Shown: positions 1-6,354, counted from the first letter of the stretch. The stretch is 8,368 nucleotides of DNA from an uncultured Bacilli bacterium (GCA_934085875.1 CAKOHQ010000049.1:1-8368), one strand, 5' to 3'. Program-made: numbers and translations. Notes: generated from the letters alone by a model not told the origin.

Positions 1-565
1 TAGACGTAATCCTTATAGTATAGTTTTATTTGATGAAATAGAAAAAGCTCATAAAGATGTATTTAATATATTACTTCAAATACTTGATGATGGTCGTATA
101 ACTGATGGTCAAGGTAGAACTGTAGACTTTAAAAATACAATAATTATTATGACTAGTAATTTAGGTAGTGAATATATTTTAAATAATGATGATGATTATA
201 AAGGAAAAGTTAATGAAGCTGTTAGACATACGTTCAAACCTGAATTTATTAATAGAATTGATGAAATTATAGTATTTAAACCACTTGATAAAGAAGTTGT
301 TCATGAAATTCTTAATAATATTATTAAAAATATTGAATTACGTTTAAAAGATAAACAATTAACTCTAACTGTAAGTGATAGAGCAAAAGAATTCATTATA
401 GAAAATAGTTTTGATGTTAATTTTGGTGCTAGACCTATTAAACGTTATGTAAGTAGAAATATTGAAACTTTAATAGCTAATGCATTAATTAATGATGAAA
501 TTGTTTTTGGAAGTAATGTCAATATTGATATTAAAAATAATGGAGAATTTTATATTACTAAATAA
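1..565 (+). CDS. clpB: ClpB-type AAA+ disaggregase, C-terminal part (5' end outside window)
   Basis: The reading frame is open from base 2, giving 187 visible residues up to a TAA stop; the Met at base 149 is internal. ClpB is a hexameric cytoplasmic ATPase that, with DnaK, pulls apart aggregated proteins after heat stress. The visible part is the second AAA+ domain from Walker B (VLFDEIEKAH, Asp11/Glu12 of the visible part), through sensor 1 (TSNLG, Asn53) and the arginine finger in FINRIDE (Arg85), to sensor 2 (GARP, Arg144) and the small C-terminal D2-small domain. All catalytic residues expected in this portion are intact. ClpC and ClpB are alike here; the short tail after GARPIKR and the RLKDKQL-type helix look more like ClpB, so the paralogue assignment is good but not certain. 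A terminator follows directly, so it is the last gene of its transcript. Confidence 0.88.
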   Translation, partial: RRNPYSIVLFDEIEKAHKDVFNILLQILDDGRITDGQGRTVDFKNTIIIMTSNLGSEYILNNDDDYKGKVNEAVRHTFKPEFINRIDEIIVFKPLDKEVVHEILNNIIKNIELRLKDKQLTLTVSDRAKEFIIENSFDVNFGARPIKRYVSRNIETLIANALINDEIVFGSNVNIDIKNNGEFYITK

Positions 566-572
566 TTAATTT

Positions 573-597
573 AAGGCCAGAAATTGTGGCCTTTTTT
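573..597 (+). terminator. Intrinsic terminator of clpB
   Basis: A perfect 7-bp stem, AAGGCCA (573-579) with TGGCCTT (587-593), encloses a 7-nt loop and runs into a T6 tract. It starts 7 nt after the clpB stop and is one of the few GC-containing patches in the intergenic DNA. Confidence 0.9.
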
Positions 598-600
598 ATT

Positions 601-665
601 TTGACTTTAAATTAGTCAATAGGTTCACTTTAAATTAGTCAACATTGTTATTTTAAATTAGTCAA
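601..665. repeat. Three iterated copies of TTTAAATTAGTCAA at a 23-bp period
   Basis: TTTAAATTAGTCAA occurs perfectly at 606-619, 629-642 and 652-665, each start exactly 23 bp after the last and separated by 9-bp unique spacers. The first copy extends to TTGACTTTAAATTAGTCAA (601-619), whose ends (TTGACT/AGTCAA) form an inverted repeat. The second has TTCACT at that position, and the third is more diverged (GTTATT). The array lies between two facing terminators and contains no reading frame. It could be a transposon end remnant, an iterated protein-binding site or a small tandem-repeat locus; the sequence does not decide. Confidence 0.85.
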
Positions 666-677
666 AACTCATAACAT

Positions 678-704
678 AAAAAAAGAAACAAATAATGCTT
701 CTTT
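678..704 (-). terminator. Intrinsic terminator of the bactofilin-like gene
   Basis: Read on the minus strand, AAAGAAGCA pairs with TGTTTCTTT (9 bp with one G-U) around a 5-nt loop and is followed by a T run (plus-strand A678-681, extending the 3' arm). It lies just downstream of the stop at 710. The stem is AT-rich, so it is weaker than the clpB terminator, but its place and shape fit. Confidence 0.7.
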
Positions 705-709
705 AATTA

Positions 710-1771
710 CTACTTTTTCATTTCTATAATCATGTTTCCTGAAATACCTAATCCAAATAATAGACTTAATAATGATACAAATCCACCGATATATGGTATA
801 TAACTTAGAACATATATTATAAATAAACCTACTATCATTAAAATATAACTATTCATATTCTTTTTAAAATATTTCTTATCTAATTTATGTGCTACTGTGT
901 AAGCAGTAAATATGTTTGATATATAAACTAAGATACCATATATTATTCCACCTATTACTCCTACTGATGAGAATATACCAGTCATTAATAACATTAATGC
1001 TATCATAGGAACACCAATTAATATTAAGAAACCTTTTCCACAAAGAATAGCAGTTTTTTTAGCAGTTAAATCTTCTGTTTGTTTTAAAGATTTTTTGAAT
1101 AGTTTTTCACATACAAATACCAACACTATTGCTAACATTGTTATGTGAACATATTTTGATACTATCGCATAAATATATTCTTTAAAAGTTATTTTGTTTG
1201 AAGAGGCATTATAAGTCTTAGTTTTGATAGTATTATCTAAGCCATCAACTTCTGCATCTTTATTATATTTTAATGTTCCAGTTATTTTAGCACCTTCAAT
1301 ATTAATGTTAGCAGCGTAGACTGTTACATTACCATTAAATGTTCCTTTTAAAGTAACTTCACTGGCATATATATAACTATCTCTGTTAAGATTACCATTT
1401 ATTGTAATTGTATTAGCGGCTAAATAAGTATCTCTTAAAACATTACCATTAACTTTAATATCGTTTGCTGCTAAAAATAAATCTTTTTCTATATCTTTTT
1501 CTATAACTATTTCATTTCCAGCTCCAAATAAATATTCTTGATTAGCATTAAAAGTTAATTTATTTCCTGCAACAAAACCAATTCCATCTATTTTGTTATT
1601 AACTTTGATTTCGTTTCCAGCTATAAATGCTGTTCCATCTAATTTATTATCAATAGAAACTTTATCTCCTGCTTGAAACAAATCTTTTTCAGAACTTTTT
1701 GCATTTACCGTTGTAAATGTTAACATTACCAACATCAACGTTACTATAAAACATCTAAAATATTTTTTCAT
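710..1771 (-). CDS. Exported bactofilin-like beta-helix protein with C-terminal membrane domain
   Basis: The protein has 353 residues. Residues 1-24 are a signal peptide (basic start, hydrophobic core, TVNA cleavage motif). Residues 30-165 hold eight short repeats of about 17 residues, each with an (A/G)-(A/G)-N/D turn (Asp36, then Asn53, 70, 86, 103, 120, Ser137, Asn155) and alternating hydrophobic residues. This is the pattern of the right-handed beta-helix of bactofilins (polymer-forming cytoskeletal proteins). A Lys/Thr linker leads to about four or five membrane spans (roughly 208-222, 243-266, 268-294, 308-349). Classical bactofilins are cytoplasmic and lack this signal peptide and membrane domain, so I infer an extracytoplasmic, membrane-anchored beta-helix. 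I chose Met at 1771 because AGGAGA lies 7 nt upstream; the in-frame Met at 1819 would prepend 16 residues to a clean signal peptide. It is transcribed divergently from the wall-enzyme cluster. Its function is unknown; an envelope scaffold or stress role is only a guess. Confidence 0.8.
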   Translation of the reverse strand: MKKYFRCFIVTLMLVMLTFTTVNAKSSEKDLFQAGDKVSIDNKLDGTAFIAGNEIKVNNKIDGIGFVAGNKLTFNANQEYLFGAGNEIVIEKDIEKDLFLAANDIKVNGNVLRDTYLAANTITINGNLNRDSYIYASEVTLKGTFNGNVTVYAANINIEGAKITGTLKYNKDAEVDGLDNTIKTKTYNASSNKITFKEYIYAIVSKYVHITMLAIVLVFVCEKLFKKSLKQTEDLTAKKTAILCGKGFLILIGVPMIALMLLMTGIFSSVGVIGGIIYGILVYISNIFTAYTVAHKLDKKYFKKNMNSYILMIVGLFIIYVLSYIPYIGGFVSLLSLLFGLGISGNMIIEMKK

Positions 1772-1778
1772 TAAATCA

Positions 1779-1784
1779 TCTCCT
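1779..1784 (-). promoter_or_regulatory. Ribosome binding site that sets the start of the beta-helix protein
   Basis: AGGAGA on the minus strand sits 7 nt before ATG at 1771. No comparable site precedes the upstream in-frame ATG at 1819, so this site decides the start in favour of the shorter protein with a clean signal peptide. Confidence 0.8.
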
Positions 1785-1788
1785 ATTA

Positions 1789-1828
1789 ATAATAAAACAC
1801 AAAATATTTTTTTAGTCAATTAATTATA
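1789..1828 (-). promoter_or_regulatory. Candidate promoter(s) for the beta-helix protein
   Basis: Two weak options exist on the minus strand. The first is TTGACT (1819-1814) with TATTAT (1794-1789) at a long 19-bp spacing, which would start transcription close to the ribosome binding site. The second is a perfect TATAAT (1828-1823) with no good -35 box, giving a leader of about 45 nt. The sequence does not choose between them. Confidence 0.3.
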
Positions 1829-1859
1829 TGAAAAATAAATAAAAATTACTATTTTCTAG

Positions 1860-1888
1860 TTGAAAAAAAAGGTGTTTTTATCTATAAT
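1860..1888 (+). promoter_or_regulatory. Sigma-A-type promoter of the lysine-rich/deacetylase/VanY cluster
   Basis: TTGAAA (1860-1865) and a perfect TATAAT (1883-1888) are separated by 17 bp, the ideal spacing. The expected start point, about 1895, falls at the ribosome binding site AGGTGA (1895-1900), which would leave a leader of only about 12 nt before ATG 1907. It is the only near-consensus promoter I see ahead of the three plus-strand genes. Confidence 0.65.
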
Positions 1889-1906
1889 TATATTAGGTGA
1901 TATAGT

Positions 1907-2512
1907 ATGGCTAATAAAAAAAGTGAAGAAATTAAAGATACTACTAAGAAAAAGACTACTACTAAAAGTAGTACAGCAAAAAAAACTACTAATAATAATT
2001 CATTAAATAAAAAAACAACCAATAAAAAAAATACAAATACAAAAAATATAAAAATTAATGATGGAAAAAAAATTGACAATAAAACTAAAACTGCTACAAC
2101 AAAAAAGAAAGCTACAAAAAAAGTTGAAAGTAAAAAGATTCCAAAGAAAGATATAATATTAGAAGAAAATATAATTAATTCGGAGGAAAAGATAGAATTT
2201 CCTGATAATTATGTGAATATTGGAGATAATAATATTAGTGAACAAGAAAAAGATGAAAAAATTATTGTAGAAGAAATTAACAATATTACTAAGTTAGAAA
2301 ATGCAAAATATATCAAAAGTAAGAGAAAAAGTAATTTACTTCCAATTGGTATTCTTATAGCAATATTAGGTTTAGTAGCTTTAATTATTTCTTTAGTTGC
2401 AAATAGAATTGTGGATAGAGAATTTTTAAGCGATAATAATATTACTTTGATGCTAATAATAAGTATAATGATAGAATGTTTTGGCGCATTTATTATAATT
2501 AGAGAATCTTAA
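1907..2512 (+). CDS. Lysine/threonine-rich protein with two C-terminal membrane helices
   Basis: I do not recognise this 201-residue protein. The first 81 residues are low complexity, with 28 Lys and 17 Thr plus Asn/Ser and motifs such as KKKTTTK and TTKKKATKK. They resemble the basic tails of histone H1-like or nucleic-acid-binding proteins. Residues 86-135 are acidic (Glu/Asp/Asn). A basic patch (KSKRKS, 137-142) precedes TM1 (about 144-165), then a short loop and TM2 (about 179-198). By the positive-inside rule both ends and the basic tail should be cytoplasmic. AGGTGA lies 6 nt before the ATG. It is first in the cluster with the deacetylase and VanY genes, with a 37-bp gap to the next gene and no terminator. 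Tethering DNA, RNA or teichoic-type polyanions to the membrane is speculation from charge. The reading frame is real, but low complexity would make homology searches misleading. Confidence 0.75.
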   Translation: MANKKSEEIKDTTKKKTTTKSSTAKKTTNNNSLNKKTTNKKNTNTKNIKINDGKKIDNKTKTATTKKKATKKVESKKIPKKDIILEENIINSEEKIEFPDNYVNIGDNNISEQEKDEKIIVEEINNITKLENAKYIKSKRKSNLLPIGILIAILGLVALIISLVANRIVDREFLSDNNITLMLIISIMIECFGAFIIIRES

Positions 2513-2549
2513 TAATATTTAATTATTCTATATAGTAAAGTGAGGGTTT

Positions 2550-3965
2550 ATGAAAACAAAATATGTTAAAGTACTTTCTTTTCTAATTGGAATAATTTTT
2601 TTAATGTCATTTATAATTTTTGGTCCTAGGAAAATATACTTTACTTTAAATGGCAAAGAATATAATGAAATTAATGTAGGATCTACATATAAAGATGAGG
2701 GTTTTAGGGCAGAATATTGTAATAAATATATTAAATTATTTTGTAAAAATTTAAGTGATAAAGTAAAAGTTAGTAAATATGAAGAGAAGAATATTAATAA
2801 ATATTATTTAAATTATAGCATTAAATATGGTACTTATAAAAAAGTAATAACTAGAGAAGTTAAATATGTAGATAATGAAAGTCCTATTATTAAGCTTGTT
2901 AATGATGATAATAGTATTTGTCCAAATCAAGAATATATTGAAAAAGGATACAGTGCATATGATAATGTTGATGGGGATATAACTAGTAAAGTTATAAAAG
3001 AAATAAAAGATAATAAAGTATATTATTCTGTTTTTGATAGTTCAAATAATAAAAGAACTATTATTCGAAATATTAGTTATGTAGACAAAGAAAAACCAAA
3101 TATAAATTTAATTGGTGGAAATATTGTATATGTATATAAGAATCAAGTATATAATGAGAGAGGGTATTCTGCAATAGATAATTGTGATGGAGATATTACT
3201 AATAAAGTAAATGTTATAAATAATGTTGATACATCTAAAGAAGGAGAGTATAATGTTAAATATAGTGTGGTTGATACATTTGGAAATAAAAATACTATTT
3301 CTAGAACAGTTGTAGTTTTTGATGACATTAGTAAAGTACCTAAGAATGGTAAAGTTGTTTACTTAACTTTTGATGATGGTCCGGGGAGTTATACAGAAAG
3401 TATATTGAATGTTTTAAATGAATATAATGTAAAGGCAACATTCTTTGTTACTAATCAATTTAGTAGCTATCAATATATGATTAAAAAAGAATATGAAAGT
3501 GGTCATTCAATTGCTGTACATACATATAGTCATAATTATGGAAAAATATATGAAAATGTTGATAGTTATGTAGATGATTTTAATCAAATGAATCAAATTG
3601 TGTTTAATGAAACTGGTATGTATACTAAAATGTTTAGATTTCCAGGCGGAAGTAGTAATACAATTAGTAAATTTAATAAAGGTATTGTTAGTGATATTGC
3701 TAAGACTATGACCGATAATGGATATATATATTTTGATTGGAATGTTGATAGTATGGATACTAGATACAAAGATTCAGAAAAAATATATGAAAATGTTATT
3801 AATGAAATAGAAAAACATGATAGTTCTGTTGTGTTAATGCACGATATAAAAAAAGCTAATATTGAAAGCGTTAGAAAAATAATAAATTATGGTTTGGAAA
3901 ATGGTTATACTTTTTTAGGTTTAAATGAAAGTAGTCCAGAAGTACATCATCATATTAATAATTAG
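2550..3965 (+). CDS. Membrane-anchored polysaccharide (peptidoglycan-type) deacetylase with Ig-like modules
   Basis: This 471-residue protein has an uncleaved-looking N-terminal anchor (about 7-25). Three DUF5011/HYR-like immunoglobulin folds follow (about 30-107, 111-178, 182-256); the second and third carry the typical GYSAxDNxDGDIT signature and the first is diverged. A NodB (CE4) domain occupies about 268-462. All five NodB motifs are visible: TFDDGP (Asp275 catalytic base, Asp276 metal ligand), HTYSH (His324 and His328 metal ligands), RFPGG (Arg363), DWNVD (396-400) and LMHD (His431). The family removes N-acetyl groups from GlcNAc or MurNAc polymers using a divalent metal; in Gram-positives this often gives lysozyme resistance. 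Peptidoglycan as substrate is inferred from the neighbours. The start has GAGG (2542-2545) 4 nt upstream. The stop overlaps the ribosome binding site of the VanY gene, implying coupled translation. The C terminus carries three consecutive His (HHH). Confidence 0.9.
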   Translation: MKTKYVKVLSFLIGIIFLMSFIIFGPRKIYFTLNGKEYNEINVGSTYKDEGFRAEYCNKYIKLFCKNLSDKVKVSKYEEKNINKYYLNYSIKYGTYKKVITREVKYVDNESPIIKLVNDDNSICPNQEYIEKGYSAYDNVDGDITSKVIKEIKDNKVYYSVFDSSNNKRTIIRNISYVDKEKPNINLIGGNIVYVYKNQVYNERGYSAIDNCDGDITNKVNVINNVDTSKEGEYNVKYSVVDTFGNKNTISRTVVVFDDISKVPKNGKVVYLTFDDGPGSYTESILNVLNEYNVKATFFVTNQFSSYQYMIKKEYESGHSIAVHTYSHNYGKIYENVDSYVDDFNQMNQIVFNETGMYTKMFRFPGGSSNTISKFNKGIVSDIAKTMTDNGYIYFDWNVDSMDTRYKDSEKIYENVINEIEKHDSSVVLMHDIKKANIESVRKIINYGLENGYTFLGLNESSPEVHHHINN

Positions 3966-3968
3966 GAG
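3964..3968 (+). promoter_or_regulatory. Ribosome binding site overlapping the deacetylase stop codon; sets the VanY start
   Basis: AGGAG at 3964-3968 shares two bases with the TAG stop (3963-3965) and lies 5 nt before ATG 3974. The upstream in-frame GTG at 3968 overlaps this site and therefore cannot be the start. Confidence 0.85.
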
Positions 3969-3973
3969 TGTTT

Positions 3974-4900
3974 ATGAAAAATTTATTTAATATTTTATTT
4001 TATTTGTTTGGTATTTGTTTACCAATAGTTGTAGTTGTTGTATCATTAATTAAGTCAAATTTTAAAATTAATAAAAATGTGGTAAATAAACTTTTAATTG
4101 CTGGAATAATTTTTCTTATATTTTATATTGTAAAAGTAGGAGGAATTAAATTGATTAATAATAAAAGCGATAACAAAGATGTTAAAATAGGTAATACTAT
4201 TAAAAAGAAAGATGATAGTACTACATCTACTACAACTACAAATACAACGACTACTACAAGTACTACAACAAGTACGACGACTACAACAACCACAAAAAAG
4301 AAACAAGATGTTAGTGTTAGCAATAATACTGATGGATTAAAAATTATTGATGGTATATTGATTGTTAACAAGTCTTATCCATTACCAAAAGATTATGTTC
4401 CAACTAATACATATAAGGATGCTACTGGTTTAAATTATTGTAGTGAGTGTATCAATGTTGATGCGTATGAGGAATATAAATTAATGAAAGCTGATATGGC
4501 TAGTTTAGGATTAAATATATGGATACAAAGTGGTTACAGAAGTTATAATTTACAAGAAAGTTTGTATAATAAATATGTTAATAGAGACGGTAAGCTTGCT
4601 GCTGATACATATAGTGCTAGACCAGGATATTCTGAACATCAAACTGGACTTGCATTTGATTTAAATAGCATTAGTGATGACTTTCAGTATACTAGTGAAG
4701 GAAAATGGGTTAATGAAAATGCTTGGAGATATGGTTTTATTCTTAGATACCCTAAAAGTAAAGAAAGCATAACTGGATATAAATATGAAAGTTGGCATTT
4801 AAGATATGTCGGAAAAGATTTAGCAAGCAAATTATATAATAATGGTGATTGGATAACTTTAGAGGAACATTTTAATTTAACTAGTAAATATTCAGATTAA
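3974..4900 (+). CDS. Membrane-anchored VanY-family D,D-carboxypeptidase with Thr-rich stalk
   Basis: This 308-residue protein starts at ATG 3974. Two N-terminal membrane helices (about 4-25 and 39-56) flank a Lys-containing loop. A 26-residue stalk (82-107) consists only of Thr (21), Ser and Asn. The peptidase M15B/VanY domain occupies about 125-295, with SGYRSYNLQ (186-194), SEHQTGLAFD (220-229; His222 and Asp229 as zinc ligands) and ESWH (Glu272 catalytic, His275 third zinc ligand). The family removes the terminal D-Ala from peptidoglycan stem peptides. Without vanR/S/H/A/X neighbours, a wall-maintenance role is far likelier than glycopeptide resistance. The gene follows the deacetylase by 8 nt, so the two enzymes are probably co-produced. 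CSEC (extracytoplasmic, near 152-155) may form a disulfide. The stalk should hold the catalytic domain away from the membrane and could be O-glycosylated; that last point is inference. Confidence 0.92.
   Translation: MKNLFNILFYLFGICLPIVVVVVSLIKSNFKINKNVVNKLLIAGIIFLIFYIVKVGGIKLINNKSDNKDVKIGNTIKKKDDSTTSTTTTNTTTTTSTTTSTTTTTTTKKKQDVSVSNNTDGLKIIDGILIVNKSYPLPKDYVPTNTYKDATGLNYCSECINVDAYEEYKLMKADMASLGLNIWIQSGYRSYNLQESLYNKYVNRDGKLAADTYSARPGYSEHQTGLAFDLNSISDDFQYTSEGKWVNENAWRYGFILRYPKSKESITGYKYESWHLRYVGKDLASKLYNNGDWITLEEHFNLTSKYSD
4217..4294 (+). repeat. ACN trinucleotide-repeat tract encoding the Thr-rich stalk
   Basis: This 78-bp in-frame tract is made almost wholly of ACT/ACA/ACG/ACC codons with a few AGT/TCT/AAT. 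Such tracts can change length by slippage or recombination in threes, lengthening or shortening the stalk without breaking the frame. Codon mixing makes it an imperfect repeat. Confidence 0.75.
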
Positions 4901-4929
4901 AATACAGACTATTAAAGCCTGTATTTTTT
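4899..4929. terminator. Bidirectional terminator shared by the convergent VanY and NlpC/P60 genes
   Basis: AAAATACAG (4899-4907) pairs over 9 bp with CTGTATTTT (4919-4927); an inner CT/AG pair past one mismatch extends the stem. The T6 run (4924-4929) serves the plus strand, and the A4 run on the left gives a T4 run for minus-strand transcripts. The stem overlaps the VanY stop, and the T run overlaps the stop of the opposing gene (4928-4930). Confidence 0.85.
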
Positions 4930-6265
4930 AGTTCCACATTATTTGATAATTTCCTTCACCATTTGGATATATGTTATCCATATCTATAATATAATCTAAA
5001 ATTGGAGTATAAACTATACCATTATATCTTTCATATTTTTTTGCACGTAGTCCTTTTCCTAAAGATTCTGCTGTATAAATGTTATTATCATCAATCCCTA
5101 TTATTAATGCAGCATGACCATTTTTTGCAATATAATCTCCTACTTTATATTTTCCATTTTTCATAAAATCAAATGTAATCTTATTATGGGGACCAAGATC
5201 AGATAATTCATCTGTTAATTCTTTAAAATCACCAGCTCCAACATCTCCTACATCAAAACCTCCATTATACATAGCCCATGTAACAAAGCCACTACAATCC
5301 AGCCCATTTGCTTGATAAATCTCCATTGGAATACTATACAAGGAGCATCCCCATGGTTTAGGTCCTGTTAAAGTACTAGCATTAGATAATAAGTCTTTAT
5401 ATTTTAAACTAGAAAGATACAAACCTTTATGATAAAATCTTCCTTCTCCATCAATCGTGGATTGTAGTCCATGATTTTTTAATCTACCATTTTCTGCAAA
5501 GTAGCTTATGTTATATAGGAATTCTAAAGTTAAAAATCTTGCTGCTGCAATAACACCTCCTCTTGTTCCTTCACCAGCTTCTTTCACACGCGACTCTAAT
5601 ATTTTATCTAACAATTCATTTTCTGCTTCTGTATATTTATTACATGCAAGAGTTTGTTTATTCTCATCAATATGTGGTGGTACTATTAGACTTGTAACTA
5701 CAATTTTAAAAGTTTTTTTATTCCCGTCATTTAATTTAACTGTTAAATTACTTTCTCCAACCTTTAAGCCATAAATTGTATCATTTTCAACTTTTATTAT
5801 ATCTTTATTTTCAATAATCCATTTATATGATTTATCAAAATTTTCAGGGTAATCAAATTTAAGTTCGATCTTTTTATTTCCATTAAGAGCCAGATAATAT
5901 TCATCTAACATATCTATATTACTATTTATTGTTCCTTCAAACTTTTCAACTATATTAAACTTCTTATTTATTGTCATATAATTATTTTTTATAAAAATTT
6001 TATAATTTCCTTTTTTTATATTAAATTTACAATCATTTATATTTATCCAACTTTTATTATCTAAAGAACAATATAATTTAGTTTTGGGGTTATTATATTT
6101 TATATTTATTAAATACTCATCATTTTCATTTACTATATTGTTGTAACTAATTGCTATATTAGTACTATTAATATTATTTTTATATAATAATTTACTATAA
6201 ATGACTAATAATATAACGCAATATAAATTAATTATTATTAGAAAATATTTAATAATTTTATTCAT
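4928..6265 (-). CDS. Membrane-anchored NlpC/P60-family cysteine peptidase with Ig-like modules
   Basis: This 445-residue protein has an N-terminal membrane helix (about 7-26). A first beta-rich region (about 34-106) has two Cys (66, 79) that could form a disulfide. A BIG2-like Ig fold (about 122-195, with WIIENKDIIKVENDTIYGLKVG) follows. Next comes an alpha-helical module (about 210-300) containing AGEGTRGGVIAAARFL, then the NlpC/P60 core (about 305-430). The catalytic Cys324 is in GLDCSGF and the His384 in NGHAALIIG; Glu400 (TAESLG) lies where the third polar residue is expected. NlpC/P60 enzymes usually cut the D-Glu-to-diamino-acid bond of stem peptides, giving a wall-hydrolase role outside the membrane. 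AGAGG (6273-6277) lies 7 nt before the ATG. TATGAT (6294-6289) is a possible -10 box with a poor -35. The upstream nuclease gene is 89 bp away on the same strand with no clear terminator between, so read-through is possible. Confidence 0.85.
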   Translation of the reverse strand: MNKIIKYFLIIINLYCVILLVIYSKLLYKNNINSTNIAISYNNIVNENDEYLINIKYNNPKTKLYCSLDNKSWININDCKFNIKKGNYKIFIKNNYMTINKKFNIVEKFEGTINSNIDMLDEYYLALNGNKKIELKFDYPENFDKSYKWIIENKDIIKVENDTIYGLKVGESNLTVKLNDGNKKTFKIVVTSLIVPPHIDENKQTLACNKYTEAENELLDKILESRVKEAGEGTRGGVIAAARFLTLEFLYNISYFAENGRLKNHGLQSTIDGEGRFYHKGLYLSSLKYKDLLSNASTLTGPKPWGCSLYSIPMEIYQANGLDCSGFVTWAMYNGGFDVGDVGAGDFKELTDELSDLGPHNKITFDFMKNGKYKVGDYIAKNGHAALIIGIDDNNIYTAESLGKGLRAKKYERYNGIVYTPILDYIIDMDNIYPNGEGNYQIMWN

Positions 6266-6354
6266 ACTCTTACCTCTATTTTAATTTTATCATAGTTGTT
6301 TATATAATTTGTTGATAACTATATGTAGTTTACGTAAAGAAAAAACAAATAGTT

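Noticed and set aside
149..151. ATG as the start of a small ClpB-like protein
   Set aside because: The frame is open to base 2 and encodes the Walker B region of the same AAA+ domain, so this Met is internal.
601..665. Short CRISPR-like array
   Set aside because: The conserved unit is 14 bp with 9-bp spacers and only three copies, far below CRISPR repeat and spacer sizes, and no cas gene is present.
1772..1819. Longer N terminus of the beta-helix protein starting at 1819
   Set aside because: No ribosome binding site is seen there, whereas AGGAGA precedes ATG 1771 and that start gives a standard signal peptide.
1888..2079. Minus-strand open frame rich in Phe/Val/Leu opposite the Lys-rich gene
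   Set aside because: It is the antisense of AAA/ACT-rich codons and has no ribosome binding site; composition alone explains it.
3143..3328. Minus-strand open frame inside the deacetylase gene
   Set aside because: It lies opposite the third Ig-like module, has no ribosome binding site and no recognisable motif.
3968..3970. GTG start for the VanY protein
   Set aside because: It overlaps the AGGAG ribosome binding site; ATG 3974 has the right 5-nt spacing.
4094..4371. Minus-strand open frames rich in Val or Cys/Ser opposite the Thr-rich stalk
   Set aside because: They mirror the ACN repeat and lack start signals; the VanY frame has full motif support.
3974..4900. Glycopeptide-resistance gene
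   Set aside because: VanY-family carboxypeptidases are common wall-maintenance enzymes, and none of vanR/S/H/A/X is nearby.
5508..5774. Plus-strand open frame within the NlpC/P60 gene
   Set aside because: It is antisense to motif-bearing coding sequence and has no ribosome binding site.
6317..6330. AACTA-TATG-TAGTT inverted repeat between the nuclease and NlpC/P60 genes
   Set aside because: A 5-bp AT-rich stem without a following T run is too weak to call a terminator or operator.
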